A DNA stretch of 64,000 nt from Rikenellaceae bacterium. Lineage in GTDB: Bacteria > Bacteroidota > Bacteroidia > Bacteroidales > Rikenellaceae. The position numbers and the translations under genes were made by a program. Where the stretch lies: NCBI GenBank assembly GCA_017442365.1, contig JAFRZW010000016.1, positions 62,001-126,000 on the forward strand, in the 5' to 3' direction. Of this stretch, positions 33,974 through 42,845 are shown piece by piece (position 1 is the first letter of the stretch; every line of letters starts with the position of its first letter). The notes beneath the pieces are model-generated. The model searched no databases. It had not been told where the DNA came from and was given only the letters and a program-made list of their open reading frames with translations.

Positions 33974-34921
33974 ATGTTGCAGCAGAAGGTAAAAGAACTC
34001 TTCGCCTCGCAGCTGGAACAGTGGCCTATGGCACGCCGCAACTTCGACGACCTGAATTCGGTTCAGGTCGCCGAGGTGCGTTTTGATGCTTGCCGTATGC
34101 CCGTTACGTTCAATGCGGGTCGTATCCGTTCGACGGCGGCTAAGGTCGATAAGAAGACCATCGCCGAGCGTCGTTGTTTCTTGTGTGGCGAGAACCGTCC
34201 CGCAGAGCAGGAGGGTATCGAGTATGGTCGTTATACGATTTTGATCAACCCCTTCCCCATTTTCAAGAACCATCTGACTATTCCCGATAGCAGCCATACC
34301 GACCAGATGATGAACGCCGAGCGTATGGGCGAGATGTTGGATCTGGCTCACGATCTGTCGGATTGGGCAATCTTCTACAATGGTCCCAAGTGCGGTGCAT
34401 CGGCTCCCGACCACTTCCATTTCCAGGCAGGTGATCGCGGTGTAATGCCCGTTGAGGAGGAGATCAAGAAGGCCGATAAGGTGCTCTACAAGTCGGATAA
34501 GCTGACAGTCAAGACTATCGACAACTACGTTCGTCAGGTTGTGATCCTCGAAGGTAAGGAGCGCGACGTGCTGACCGCGGCTGTCGAGCAGGTTATGAAG
34601 GCCGTAGGTGAGGTCGTTGTACGCGAGCCCGAACCGATGGTCAATATTATTACGGTATGGGACGAGAACGAGTGGCGCGTGGCCGTTTTCCCGCGTCGTG
34701 AGCACCGTCCGTCGCAGTTCTTCTTGGAGGACGAGGCCGCAAAGATCGTATTCAGCCCCGGTGCTGTCGATTTCGGTGGTATTCTGATCCTGCCGCGTAA
34801 GGAGGACTTCGATCGTCTGCAAGTCGAGAAGGAGACTATCGCCGATATGTTCGGTCAGTTGTCGTTCACCGATGAGCAGTTTGCTGAATTAACTGATAAA
34901 ATTGCAAAATTTAGCCTATGA
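33974..34921 (+). CDS. DUF4922 protein, HIT/GalT-superfamily-like
   Basis: Seen: 315 residues, cytoplasmic. CFLCGENRP near residue 62 could bind metal. The segment GASAPDHFHFQAG near residue 145 has the HxHxQ pattern seen in nucleotidylyl transferases and phosphorylases of the HIT/GalT superfamily, which act through a histidine. A second half contains NIITVWDENEWRVAVFPRREHRPSQF. Known: the family is unassigned; its nearest characterised relatives are GDP-hexose phosphorylases. Inferred: phosphorolysis or nucleotidyl transfer on a nucleotide sugar or amino sugar. Its stop overlaps the SpoIID start by ATGA, so translation is coupled. Confidence 0.8.
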   Translation: MLQQKVKELFASQLEQWPMARRNFDDLNSVQVAEVRFDACRMPVTFNAGRIRSTAAKVDKKTIAERRCFLCGENRPAEQEGIEYGRYTILINPFPIFKNHLTIPDSSHTDQMMNAERMGEMLDLAHDLSDWAIFYNGPKCGASAPDHFHFQAGDRGVMPVEEEIKKADKVLYKSDKLTVKTIDNYVRQVVILEGKERDVLTAAVEQVMKAVGEVVVREPEPMVNIITVWDENEWRVAVFPRREHRPSQFFLEDEAAKIVFSPGAVDFGGILILPRKEDFDRLQVEKETIADMFGQLSFTDEQFAELTDKIAKFSL

Positions 34922-36222
34922 AACTTTCAGTAGGTATTATGTTTTCGCCCACCATCAGCTTCTGCTTGAAGGGTGCATTTGAGTGCGCGGGCGAGCGTTT
35001 CGAGGGTCAGGGAACCGTTAAACTGGCCGAGGGTGGCGCAGTGCTGACCACCGCAGCAGGCGAGCGTAAAGTTGCGCTGCCGTTGGAATTTACTCCGGTT
35101 GATTATGAGAGCGCCGAGTTCGAATTGCAGGACGTAGTGATCGGTATCAACTTCCATTGGGAGCGTAAGGAGAATCAGTCGTTCCGTGGCGCACTGCGCT
35201 TTATCGAGGAGGACGAGAAGCTGACCGCTATCAATGTGTTGGATATCGAGGACTATCTGCTCAGCGTAATCTCGTCGGAGATGAGCGCAACCTCGTCGTT
35301 GCAGTTGTTGAAGGCTCACGCAGTGATCTCGCGTAGCTGGCTGATCGCACAGATCGAGAAGTCGGCTGAGTTGGAGCAGGCTAAGGCTGATTATAAGACC
35401 GAGACCCGCACCGACGATGAGTATGTTCGTTGGTTCGACCGTGAGGATCACACCAATTTCGACGTGTGCGCTGATGACCACTGCCAGCGTTATCAGGGTA
35501 TCAACCGTGCCTCGACCGAGGTCGTACGTCAGGCTATTGCCGAGACGCGCGGTGAGGTTGTGGCATACAATGGCAAGACCTGCGACGCACGTTTCTCGAA
35601 GTGCTGCGGCGGTGTAGCCGAGCGTTTTGAGAATGTATGGGAGCCGGTTGTTCACCCCTATTTGACAAAGGTTTATGACGCAGCTGTTGAGGATCCTTCG
35701 TGGGATCTGACCGTCGAGGAGCAGGCTCGCAAGTGGATCACCACGTCGCCTGAGGCGTTCTGCAACACGACCGATGCGAAGGTGCTGTCGGAGGTGCTCA
35801 ATACGTACGATCAGGAGACTCAGAACTTCTATCGTTGGACCGAGGAGTTCACGCAGGAGGGTCTGTCGGATCTGATCCGCGAGCGTCTGGGTATCGATTT
35901 CGGTACGGTAACCGATCTGATCCCCGTTGAGCGTGGTGTTTCGGGCCGACTGATCAAGTTGAAGGTTGTCGGTACCAAGCGTACGATGACCATCGGCAAG
36001 GAGTTGATCATTCGCAAGGCCTTCTCGCGTTCGCACCTCTACTCGTCGGCATTCGTTGTTGATCGTCGTGAGGACGGTGGTTTCATTCTGCGCGGTGCAG
36101 GCTGGGGCCACGGTGTAGGTTTGTGCCAGATTGGTGCCGCAGTGATGGGTGCTAAGGGCTACAACTATCGTGAGATTTTGGAGCACTATTTCCGTGGTGC
36201 AAAGATCGAGAAGAAGTATTAA
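34918..36222 (+). CDS. SpoIID/LytB-domain protein without a visible signal peptide
   Basis: Seen: 434 residues. The SpoIID core runs from LNVLDIEDYLLSVISSEM (the Glu corresponds to the catalytic acid) through LLKAHAVISRSW and TRGEVVAYNGKTCDARFSKCCGG to RGAGWGHGVGLCQIGA and GYNYREILEHYF. Known: SpoIID is a lytic transglycosylase that cuts peptide-free murein glycan outside the cytoplasm. The N-terminus here (MKLSVGIMFSPTISFCLKG) is a beta-strand-like start, not a convincing signal peptide, and the frame is fixed by an ATGA overlap with DUF4922. Inferred: it may act on imported muro-saccharides in the cytoplasm. Confidence 0.88.
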   Translation: MKLSVGIMFSPTISFCLKGAFECAGERFEGQGTVKLAEGGAVLTTAAGERKVALPLEFTPVDYESAEFELQDVVIGINFHWERKENQSFRGALRFIEEDEKLTAINVLDIEDYLLSVISSEMSATSSLQLLKAHAVISRSWLIAQIEKSAELEQAKADYKTETRTDDEYVRWFDREDHTNFDVCADDHCQRYQGINRASTEVVRQAIAETRGEVVAYNGKTCDARFSKCCGGVAERFENVWEPVVHPYLTKVYDAAVEDPSWDLTVEEQARKWITTSPEAFCNTTDAKVLSEVLNTYDQETQNFYRWTEEFTQEGLSDLIRERLGIDFGTVTDLIPVERGVSGRLIKLKVVGTKRTMTIGKELIIRKAFSRSHLYSSAFVVDRREDGGFILRGAGWGHGVGLCQIGAAVMGAKGYNYREILEHYFRGAKIEKKY

Positions 36223-36245
36223 TTGCAAACTTAATTTCATAAGAA

Positions 36246-37574
36246 ATGAACGAAACAAAGAAATTCTGGGGTAGCCCGATGACGTGGATCCCCACGTTGT
36301 ACTTTGCACAGGGTATCCCTTACTTCATCGTGAACAATATCTCGGTGATGATGTTCACCAAGATGGGTGTGCCCAATGGCGAGATGGCTCTGTTCACCTC
36401 GTTGCTCTATCTGCCCTGGTCGCTCAAACCGTTTTGGAGCCCCTTCGTAGATATCTTCAAGACCAAGCGTTGGTGGACTATCTCGATGCAGATCCTGATG
36501 TCGTTGGCATTCATTCTGCTGACGCTGACCATTCCGCGCCCTGAGCCCGAAATGATCGCGTCGGGTCAGACCCCGATCAGTATGTTCACGATCACGCTGT
36601 TGCTGTTCGTGATCACGGCATTTGCATCGGCAACGCACGACATTGCAGCTGATGGTTTCTATATGCTGGCTCTCTCGTCGGGTGATCAGGCTCAGTTTGT
36701 AGGTATCCGTTCGACCTTCTACCGTCTGGCATCGATCTTTGGTCAGGGTGTATTGGTATGGTTGGCAGGTGTTATCGAGACCAATACGGGTAATATTCCC
36801 AATTCGTGGCGAATCACGATGCTTGTTACGGCTGTGATTTTCAGCTTGGTAACATTGTATCACACCTTTGTTGTGCCCCGTCCGACGACCGACACCTCGT
36901 CGCTCAAAGGCGAGAAGGCAACCGTGGGTGCAATCTTCAAGGAGTTTGGTCGTACGTTCAAGACCTACTTTATGAAGCCCGGTGTTGTGCTGGCTATCGT
37001 ATTTATGTTGCTCTACCGTCTGCCTGAGGCATTCCTGTTGAAGTTGTGTATGCCCTTCTTGGTAGCGTCGCGCGAGGTAGGTGGTCTGGGTATGACGACC
37101 GCAAATGTAGGTTTGGCTTATGGTACAATCGGTGTTATCTTCCTGACCGTTGGTGGTATTTTGGGAGGTATTTTTGCGTCGCGTCTGGGCTTGAAGAAGT
37201 CGTTGTGGGTGATGGCAGCTTGTATGACCTTGCCTTGCTTGACCTTCGTCTATCTGTCGATGTTCCAGCCTACTAATTTGGTGGCTATCTCGACTGCAAT
37301 CGCAATCGAGCAGTTCGGCTATGGCTTCGGTTTCACGGCTTATATGCTCTATATGATGTACTTCTCGGAGGGCGAGTTCAAGACTTCGCACTATGCGATC
37401 TGTACGGCATTTATGGCGCTGAGTATGTTGTTGCCGGGTGCTGTTGCGGGTTACATTCAGGAGGCTATCGGTTACGTTAACTTCTTCTGGATGGTTATGG
37501 CTTGCTGCATCGGTACGGTGCTCGTGTCGATTATGGCATATCGCAAGATCGATCCCAACTACGGCAAGAAGTAG
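36246..37574 (+). CDS. AmpG/MurT-like major facilitator transporter
   Basis: Seen: 442 residues with about 12 hydrophobic helices; it begins NETKKFWGSPMTWIPTLYFAQGIPYF, the typical AmpG-type start, with SLKPFWSPFVDI after TM2 and SATHDIAADGFYML in TM4. Known: AmpG imports anhydro-muropeptides in enterobacteria; the related MurT of Tannerella forsythia imports MurNAc and is encoded with MurK and MurQ. Inferred: inner-membrane carrier for MurNAc or muro-saccharides feeding MurK/MurQ. It is 23 bp after the SpoIID gene and ends the operon. Confidence 0.9.
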   Translation: MNETKKFWGSPMTWIPTLYFAQGIPYFIVNNISVMMFTKMGVPNGEMALFTSLLYLPWSLKPFWSPFVDIFKTKRWWTISMQILMSLAFILLTLTIPRPEPEMIASGQTPISMFTITLLLFVITAFASATHDIAADGFYMLALSSGDQAQFVGIRSTFYRLASIFGQGVLVWLAGVIETNTGNIPNSWRITMLVTAVIFSLVTLYHTFVVPRPTTDTSSLKGEKATVGAIFKEFGRTFKTYFMKPGVVLAIVFMLLYRLPEAFLLKLCMPFLVASREVGGLGMTTANVGLAYGTIGVIFLTVGGILGGIFASRLGLKKSLWVMAACMTLPCLTFVYLSMFQPTNLVAISTAIAIEQFGYGFGFTAYMLYMMYFSEGEFKTSHYAICTAFMALSMLLPGAVAGYIQEAIGYVNFFWMVMACCIGTVLVSIMAYRKIDPNYGKK

Positions 37575-37594
37575 TCGGAATAGTCGATCGTTGA

Positions 37595-37637
37595 AAAACT
37601 ACTCGATCCCTGCGATGGGGGTCGGGTAGTTTTTTTA
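37595..37637 (+). terminator. Terminator of the salvage operon
   Basis: AAACTACTCGATCCC pairs with GGGGTCGGGTAGTTT with a few mismatches, followed by T7. Confidence 0.8.
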
Positions 37638-37692
37638 TAGATATAGGTATAATATTTCTGCGGAGAGATTCGTTTTTGTTGAGGTGAATTTG

Positions 37693-37700
37693 TACCTTTG
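37693..37700 (+). promoter_or_regulatory. -7 box before the M23 peptidase gene
   Basis: TACCTTTG, a perfect TAnnTTTG match, 28 nt before the ATG. The TTTTTG at 37673-37678 is closer than usual (14 nt), so the -33 assignment is uncertain. Confidence 0.5.
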
Positions 37701-37728
37701 TAGGATAAATAAAATAGAATGAAAGCGT

Positions 37729-39072
37729 ATGTTCGAAAAGTATAAGAAATATCTTCCGGCGGCCGTGGGTGTGTTGGCTACGGTACTGATTGTTGTAACC
37801 TTTGTGCTCCGTCCGCGTGAGCTGAGCGAGGAGGTCTTGGAAGAGCCTGAGCACAAACTTGTGATCTATGGTGTTGTGGCCGATAGCCTGACGCTCGAAA
37901 CGGGCGAGGTGGCCGACGGACAAACAATGGGTGCGCTGCTGGGCGGCTATGGTGTGAGTGCGCAGATGGTCGATCGACTGAACACCGCATCGCAGGAGAT
38001 TTTCCCACTCAATAAGGTGCGTGCGGGTAACCTCTATACCGCCTTTTTGGAGGAGGATACGACGGGCACACGCACACTGCGCCATTTGGCCTACGAGAAG
38101 AATGCTATCGACTACGTGGTGTTCAATTTTATGGCCGATTCGGTGTCGGTTGTCGAGGGCGCAAAGGAGGTTACAACGATCCGCGAACGCGATACTGTAA
38201 CGATCACTTCGTCGCTGTGGGGTGCGATTATGGAGGCGGGACTGCCCTTCGAGTTGGCAGCCGAGATGGAGGATATCTACCAGTGGTCGATCGACTTCTT
38301 TTCGATCCAAAAGGGCGATCGTTTTACGGTGGTTTATGACCGTCAGATGGTCGATACGGTCGATGTCGGTCTGGGTCGTGTTTGGGGTGCCGAGTTTGTT
38401 CAGGGTGGCAAGTCGTACTATGCTATTCCATTCAAGCAGGGCGAAAAGATTCAATATTGGGACGAGCAGGGCAACTCGCTGCGCAAGGCTCTGCTGAAAG
38501 CTCCGCTGAAATATTCGCGCATATCGTCGCGTTTCTCGTATCGTCGTCTGCACCCCGTGCACCGCGTCTATCGTCCCCATACGGGTGTCGATTATGCTGC
38601 TCCGTCGGGCACACCCGTAATGGCTGTGGCTGATGGCGTCGTGGTCTTCAAAGGCTGGGGCGGTGGCGGCGGTAATACGCTCAAAATCAAACACGCAGGT
38701 AATTTGCAGTCGGGCTATCTGCACCTGCGCGGATTTGCGAAGGGTATCAAGCAGGGTAGCCGCGTGAGTCAGGGCGATGTGATTGGATATGTCGGTTCGA
38801 CGGGAACATCGACAGGTCCGCACCTCGACTTCCGTCTGTGGCGCAACGGCACGCCGATCGACCCGTTGAAGGTGCCTTCGGAGCCTTCGGAGCCGATTAA
38901 AAAGGAGAATATTCTGCCGTTTGAGTATGTGCGCGAGCGCATTATGGCTGAGTTGAGAGGCGATTCGATCCCCGAAACTGAACTGATTGTCCAGCTCGAT
39001 TCGCTGCCTGTGCAACCCGCCGCACCGACCGAGGAGGCAATTGCCGAGAACACGAAAGAGGAGGCAAAGTGA
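37729..39072 (+). CDS. M23-family murein endopeptidase (LytM type)
   Basis: Seen: 447 residues with an N-terminal TM anchor (about 8-25), a beta-rich region of about 230 residues, and a C-terminal M23 domain with HTGVDYAAPSGTPV (H-x3-D zinc ligands), GYLHLRG and GPHLDFRLW (H-x-D/H). All zinc ligands appear present. A Glu/Pro-rich tail follows. Known: such DacO/NlpD/MepM-like proteins cut or regulate cutting of murein cross-links in the periplasm. Its stop overlaps the ispD start by one base (TGATG). Confidence 0.92.
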   Translation: MFEKYKKYLPAAVGVLATVLIVVTFVLRPRELSEEVLEEPEHKLVIYGVVADSLTLETGEVADGQTMGALLGGYGVSAQMVDRLNTASQEIFPLNKVRAGNLYTAFLEEDTTGTRTLRHLAYEKNAIDYVVFNFMADSVSVVEGAKEVTTIRERDTVTITSSLWGAIMEAGLPFELAAEMEDIYQWSIDFFSIQKGDRFTVVYDRQMVDTVDVGLGRVWGAEFVQGGKSYYAIPFKQGEKIQYWDEQGNSLRKALLKAPLKYSRISSRFSYRRLHPVHRVYRPHTGVDYAAPSGTPVMAVADGVVVFKGWGGGGGNTLKIKHAGNLQSGYLHLRGFAKGIKQGSRVSQGDVIGYVGSTGTSTGPHLDFRLWRNGTPIDPLKVPSEPSEPIKKENILPFEYVRERIMAELRGDSIPETELIVQLDSLPVQPAAPTEEAIAENTKEEAK

Positions 39073-39773
39073 TGGCAGAGTGCGTAGGTATAGTCGTTGT
39101 TGCGGGTGGTAGCGGTAGCCGTATGGGTGCTGTGTTGCCCAAGCAGTTTTTGGAGATCGCGGGGCGTCCGATTTTGGTGCGTACCATCGAGCGTATGCAC
39201 GAGGCACTGCCTGAGGCCGAGATCGTTGTGGTGTTGCCCGAGGCGCACGTTGAGCTTTGGCGCGAGTGCTACGCGAAGGCCGATTGCAGGGTTGAGCATC
39301 GTGTGGCATTGGGTGGCGCAACGCGATTCGACTCGGTGGCGTCGGGTATTGCAGCGCTGAGCGACGATTGTCAGCTCGTTGCGGTGCACGATGGTGTGCG
39401 ACCTCTGCTCTCGGTGGATATGATCCGTCGGGGTGTCGAGTGCGCGCGTGAGAGTGGGGCAGCGGTGCCCGTGATTGCGGTGGTGGATTCGATCCGCGAG
39501 GTCGATTCGGAGGGGTCGCACGTGGTCGATCGCAGCCGCCTGCGTGCGGTGCAAACTCCGCAGGTGTTCCGTGCTGATCTGCTCAAAAGAGCCTACGCGG
39601 TGATTGGCGCGCGATTGGACGATCGATCGAAGGCTACGGACGATGCCTCGGTGGTCGAAATGGCTGGTTATAAGGTTGCGCTCTACGATGGCGAGCCTCA
39701 GAATCTGAAACTTACGACTCCGACAGACCTGAGTGTTGCGGAGATAATCTTGCGCGATGGAGCAAATATTTAG
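39072..39773 (+). CDS. ispD: 2-C-methyl-D-erythritol 4-phosphate cytidylyltransferase
   Basis: Third step of the non-mevalonate isoprenoid pathway: MEP plus CTP gives CDP-ME. Seen: 233 residues from ATG 39072 (MAECVGIVVVAGGSGSRMG); the glycine-rich CTP loop is AGGSGSRMG, with LPKQFLEIAGRPIL and AVHDGVRPLLS following, and the end LTTPTDLSVAEIIL. A GTG three bases upstream is a less likely start. It overlaps the next gene by 17 bp. Confidence 0.96.
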   Translation: MAECVGIVVVAGGSGSRMGAVLPKQFLEIAGRPILVRTIERMHEALPEAEIVVVLPEAHVELWRECYAKADCRVEHRVALGGATRFDSVASGIAALSDDCQLVAVHDGVRPLLSVDMIRRGVECARESGAAVPVIAVVDSIREVDSEGSHVVDRSRLRAVQTPQVFRADLLKRAYAVIGARLDDRSKATDDASVVEMAGYKVALYDGEPQNLKLTTPTDLSVAEIILRDGANI

Positions 39774-40305
39774 ATATAGCTTTGGTAGGCGAATCCGCTG
39801 GACGTCGATTGTGATGTTGATCGCGATCGTCGGGGCGGTCGTTGCGCTCTATCTGCTCTACGACGGAGGCTACATCTCGGCGTGGTTTCTGAGCGTTACG
39901 GTGGCTGTGGTCGCGTTGTGTGTGCTGTCGATTCCGCGCCATATTCGGATCGATGAGTCCTCGATCGAGATCCACTGCGTGCTCGAAATGACCGAGATCG
40001 AACTGATCGATGTGGCCACGGTCGAACGCATTGAACGCCAATCTATTAAGTGGCTGCTGCCTGTGGTGTCGAGTTTCGGATTGTTCGGCTACTACGGTTA
40101 CTATTTCAATTTCAGAACGCTCGATTGGGTGCACGTCTATGCCACCGAGTGGGCAAATCTGGTGATGATCACCGACAAATACGAACAGCAATTTCTGGTG
40201 TCGTGCGACGATCCCGACCGTTTGATTTCGACGATCGAGGCGGCTCGCGGGGAGGCTCTCGAAGCTCTGCGTAAGGCGCGTTTGGAGTCGCCCGAAATGA
40301 AATAA
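39757..40305 (+). CDS. Membrane protein with a bacterial PH-like domain
   Basis: Seen: 182 residues, two N-terminal TM helices (about 16-36 and 41-58), then a soluble part starting PRHIRIDESSIEIHCVLEMTEIEL and containing WANLVMITDKYEQQFLVSCDDPD, the strand pattern of small bacterial PH-domain membrane proteins. Function unknown; often linked with membrane or export homeostasis. The start overlaps ispD by 17 bp. No terminator is obvious before the lpxK promoter. Confidence 0.7.
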   Translation: MEQIFRYSFGRRIRWTSIVMLIAIVGAVVALYLLYDGGYISAWFLSVTVAVVALCVLSIPRHIRIDESSIEIHCVLEMTEIELIDVATVERIERQSIKWLLPVVSSFGLFGYYGYYFNFRTLDWVHVYATEWANLVMITDKYEQQFLVSCDDPDRLISTIEAARGEALEALRKARLESPEMK

Positions 40306-40393
40306 AAATCAGCGGAAATAATAATAAAAATGTTCATTTCAGCCTCTAAGTGGGTCGAAGTGTGTAGTTTAGCGTCAATTAGTGAGCCGAAAG

Positions 40394-40425
40394 TTTGGAA
40401 TCTATTGCGAAATTTGCTATCTTTG
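40394..40425 (+). promoter_or_regulatory. lpxK: lpxK promoter
   Basis: TTTG at 40394-40397 and TATCTTTG at 40418-40425, 20 nt apart. It lies just upstream of ATG 40443 and therefore excludes an in-frame ATG at 40395 as the start. Confidence 0.7.
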
Positions 40426-40442
40426 GGCAATTTGTGAATAGT

Positions 40443-41483
40443 ATGGTTAAAACGAACCCTTGGTTTGCGCCGTTGGCGTGGCTCTATAAGATGGTGATCT
40501 CATTTCGCCATCGCTTGTTCGATTGGGGACTGCTCCCGATCGAACGGTTCGATATACCGATTATTTGCATTGGAAACATCACGGTCGGCGGTACGGGCAA
40601 GACCCCGATGGCCGAAATGGTGGTGGGGCACCTGAGCCAATCGTTCAAGGTGGCTCTGATCTCGCGTGGCTATGGACGCAAGACCAAAGGTTATATCGAG
40701 GTGCAGCCCGATGTCCATTACATCGAGGTTGGCGACGAGCCGAAGATGATCAAGATGAAGTTTCCCGATGTGCCCGTTGTGGTGTGCGAAGATCGAGTGG
40801 CGGGCATCAAACGCCTGCGCGAAGAGCACCCTGAGGTGGAGGTTGTGGTGATGGACGATGGTTTTCAGCATCGCTACGTCGAGGCCCCGATCAATATCAT
40901 TATGCTCGATTACACGCGACCGGTATATGAGGATAAATTCCTGCCTGCGGGACAGTTGCGCGATTTGCCGTCGCAGTTGTATCGTGCTCAGTACTTTATC
41001 GTTACCAAGTGCCACGACGATCTGACCCCTATCGAGCGACGATTGCTCAAAAAGGATTTCTTGCGCTACCCCTACCAGAGCCTTTATATGACCGGTATCG
41101 AGAGCGGTGCTCCGTGTCCGATCTTTCCCGAGGACGCTCCCGCGTCGGTGGACTATGGCTCGGAGGTTGTGGCGATGGCAGGCGTGGGCAACCCCAAACC
41201 TTTTGTCGAGGGATTGTACAAACATTACAATGTGATCAACGAGTTGATCTTCGATGACCACTACGTTTATCGTCGCCGCGACTTGCAGACGATGATCGAC
41301 GCTGCGGGTGAGCGTGGCGTGATCATCACAACCGAAAAAGATGCCGTGAAGTTGCTCAACCGCAGTAAGATTCCTGCGGAGCTGCGTGCACGACTCTATT
41401 ATATTCCGATAAGTATCACATTCATAGGTAGTTCGCCCGCGGACTTCCTCCTAAAACTCGAAAACGATGTTAGAACAAATTAA
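40443..41483 (+). CDS. lpxK: Tetraacyldisaccharide 4'-kinase
   Basis: Phosphorylates the lipid A precursor disaccharide at the inner membrane to give lipid IVA. Seen: 346 residues from ATG 40443 ([15 protein letters not shown]), placed by the promoter. It has one N-terminal membrane-associated helix, the P-loop [23 protein letters not shown] (Walker B-like) and [12 protein letters not shown]. Its last 17 bp overlap the purine phosphorylase gene. Confidence 0.96.
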   Translation: MVKTNPWFAPLAWLYKMVISFRHRLFDWGLLPIERFDIPIICIGNITVGGTGKTPMAEMVVGHLSQSFKVALISRGYGRKTKGYIEVQPDVHYIEVGDEPKMIKMKFPDVPVVVCEDRVAGIKRLREEHPEVEVVVMDDGFQHRYVEAPINIIMLDYTRPVYEDKFLPAGQLRDLPSQLYRAQYFIVTKCHDDLTPIERRLLKKDFLRYPYQSLYMTGIESGAPCPIFPEDAPASVDYGSEVVAMAGVGNPKPFVEGLYKHYNVINELIFDDHYVYRRRDLQTMIDAAGERGVIITTEKDAVKLLNRSKIPAELRARLYYIPISITFIGSSPADFLLKLENDVRTN

Positions 41484-42273
41484 AGCGACTTCCGAGTTCA
41501 TACGATCGCAGATCGGTGAGTTCGTTCCCCAGGTGGGTATTATTCTTGGTACGGGTCTTGGTGGCCTGGCCGAGAGCATTGATGTAAAATATTCGATCGA
41601 CTATTCGTCGATTCCCAACTTCCCCGTCTCGACCGTCGAGGGTCATAAGGGTCGTTTGATCTTCGGTGAGCTGGGCGGCAAGCAGGTGGTGGCAATGCAG
41701 GGTCGTTTCCACTATTACGAGGGCTATACGATGCAGCAGGTAACATTCCCCGTGCGCGTGATGAAGCTGCTCGGCATTAAGACTCTGTTCGTGTCGAACG
41801 CAAGTGGCGGTATCAATACCTCGTTCCGCACGGGCGACCTGATGATCATTACGGACCATATCAATCTGATGCCTAACCCGCTGATTGGCAAGAATATGGC
41901 TGAGCTCGGTCCTCGTTTCCCCGATATGCACAACTGCTACGATAAGGATCTGATTGCAGCAGCAACCGAGATCGCTGCCGAGCACAACATCAAGTTGCAG
42001 TATGGTGTCTATGTTGGTGGTACGGGTCCGACCTTCGAGACGCAGGCCGAGTATCGCTATTTCAAGGCTATCGGAGGCGATACGGCAGGTATGTCAACCG
42101 TTCCTGAGGTGATCGTGGCGCGTCATATGTCGATTCCTGTGTTTGGTGTGTCGGTAATCACCAACTGCGGTTTGTCGGACGAATTGGGCGATCACGAGGA
42201 CGTTCAGCGTCAGGGTGCTAAGGCTGCCGAGAAGATGAAAACGCTCTTTATTGAGATGGTACGCAAACTCTAA
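41467..42273 (+). CDS. punA: Purine nucleoside phosphorylase
   Basis: Phosphorolyses inosine and guanosine to base plus ribose 1-phosphate. Seen: 268 residues, trimeric PNP class, with [13 protein letters not shown] (phosphate loop), [29 protein letters not shown] and the purine-site segment [14 protein letters not shown] and TCG-like INTNCGLS ([11 protein letters not shown]). Length normal. It overlaps lpxK and is followed 16 bp later by ssb. Confidence 0.95.
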   Translation: MLEQIKATSEFIRSQIGEFVPQVGIILGTGLGGLAESIDVKYSIDYSSIPNFPVSTVEGHKGRLIFGELGGKQVVAMQGRFHYYEGYTMQQVTFPVRVMKLLGIKTLFVSNASGGINTSFRTGDLMIITDHINLMPNPLIGKNMAELGPRFPDMHNCYDKDLIAAATEIAAEHNIKLQYGVYVGGTGPTFETQAEYRYFKAIGGDTAGMSTVPEVIVARHMSIPVFGVSVITNCGLSDELGDHEDVQRQGAKAAEKMKTLFIEMVRKL

Positions 42274-42289
42274 AATTCAGATAAATAAG

Positions 42290-42772
42290 ATGATCAACAA
42301 AGTTATATTGGTAGGTAACGTAGGTGCCGATCCCGAAGTCCGCACGCTCGAAAGCGGCGTCAAGACGGCACGAGTTCGTTTGGCAACAACCGAGCGTATT
42401 TTCAATCGTCAGACTCAGGAGAGCACCGAGCACACCGAGTGGCACACCATAACCTTGTGGCGCGGTTTGGCCGATGTGGTCGATAAGTATGTTCGCAAGG
42501 GCTCGCAGATCTATGTCGAGGGTTCGTTGCGTACGCGCGAGTGGCAGGATCAGCAGGGCAACCGCCGATTCTCGACAGAGATTCAGGCCGCTGAATTGAA
42601 GCTATTGGGACGTCGTGGCGAGGGTCAGCAGAGTGCTGCACCTCAGGGTGGATATGCACAGCCGCAAGCGGGAGGCTATCAGCAGCCCGCATATGCGCAA
42701 CAGCCGCAGCCTGCTCCGGCTCCCGCTGCTGCACCGATGCCCGCAGATGACGTGGACGATCTGCCGTTCTAA
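42290..42772 (+). CDS. ssb: Single-stranded DNA-binding protein
   Basis: Seen: 160 residues from ATG 42290 (MINKVILVGNVGADPEVR), chosen because this is the conserved SSB start; an upstream in-frame ATG at 42251 lies inside the preceding gene. OB fold about 1-105 (WHTITLWRGLADVVDKYV, KGSQIYVEGSLRTREW), a Gln/Pro/Ala-rich linker and the acidic tail DDVDDLPF that recruits repair and replication partners. Confidence 0.97.
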   Translation: MINKVILVGNVGADPEVRTLESGVKTARVRLATTERIFNRQTQESTEHTEWHTITLWRGLADVVDKYVRKGSQIYVEGSLRTREWQDQQGNRRFSTEIQAAELKLLGRRGEGQQSAAPQGGYAQPQAGGYQQPAYAQQPQPAPAPAAAPMPADDVDDLPF

Positions 42773-42792
42773 CCTATTGGTATGAAACAAGT

Positions 42793-42823
42793 AAGCCGCA
42801 CTCCGACGATGGGGTGCGGCTTT
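42793..42823. terminator. Terminator between convergent ssb and serine hydrolase genes
   Basis: AAGCCGCAC..GTGCGGCTT stem like that after gltX, followed by TTTGTT on the plus strand; the T-run is weaker on the minus strand. Confidence 0.75.
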
Positions 42824-42845
42824 GTTATTCTCAGAGTGAAATGCT

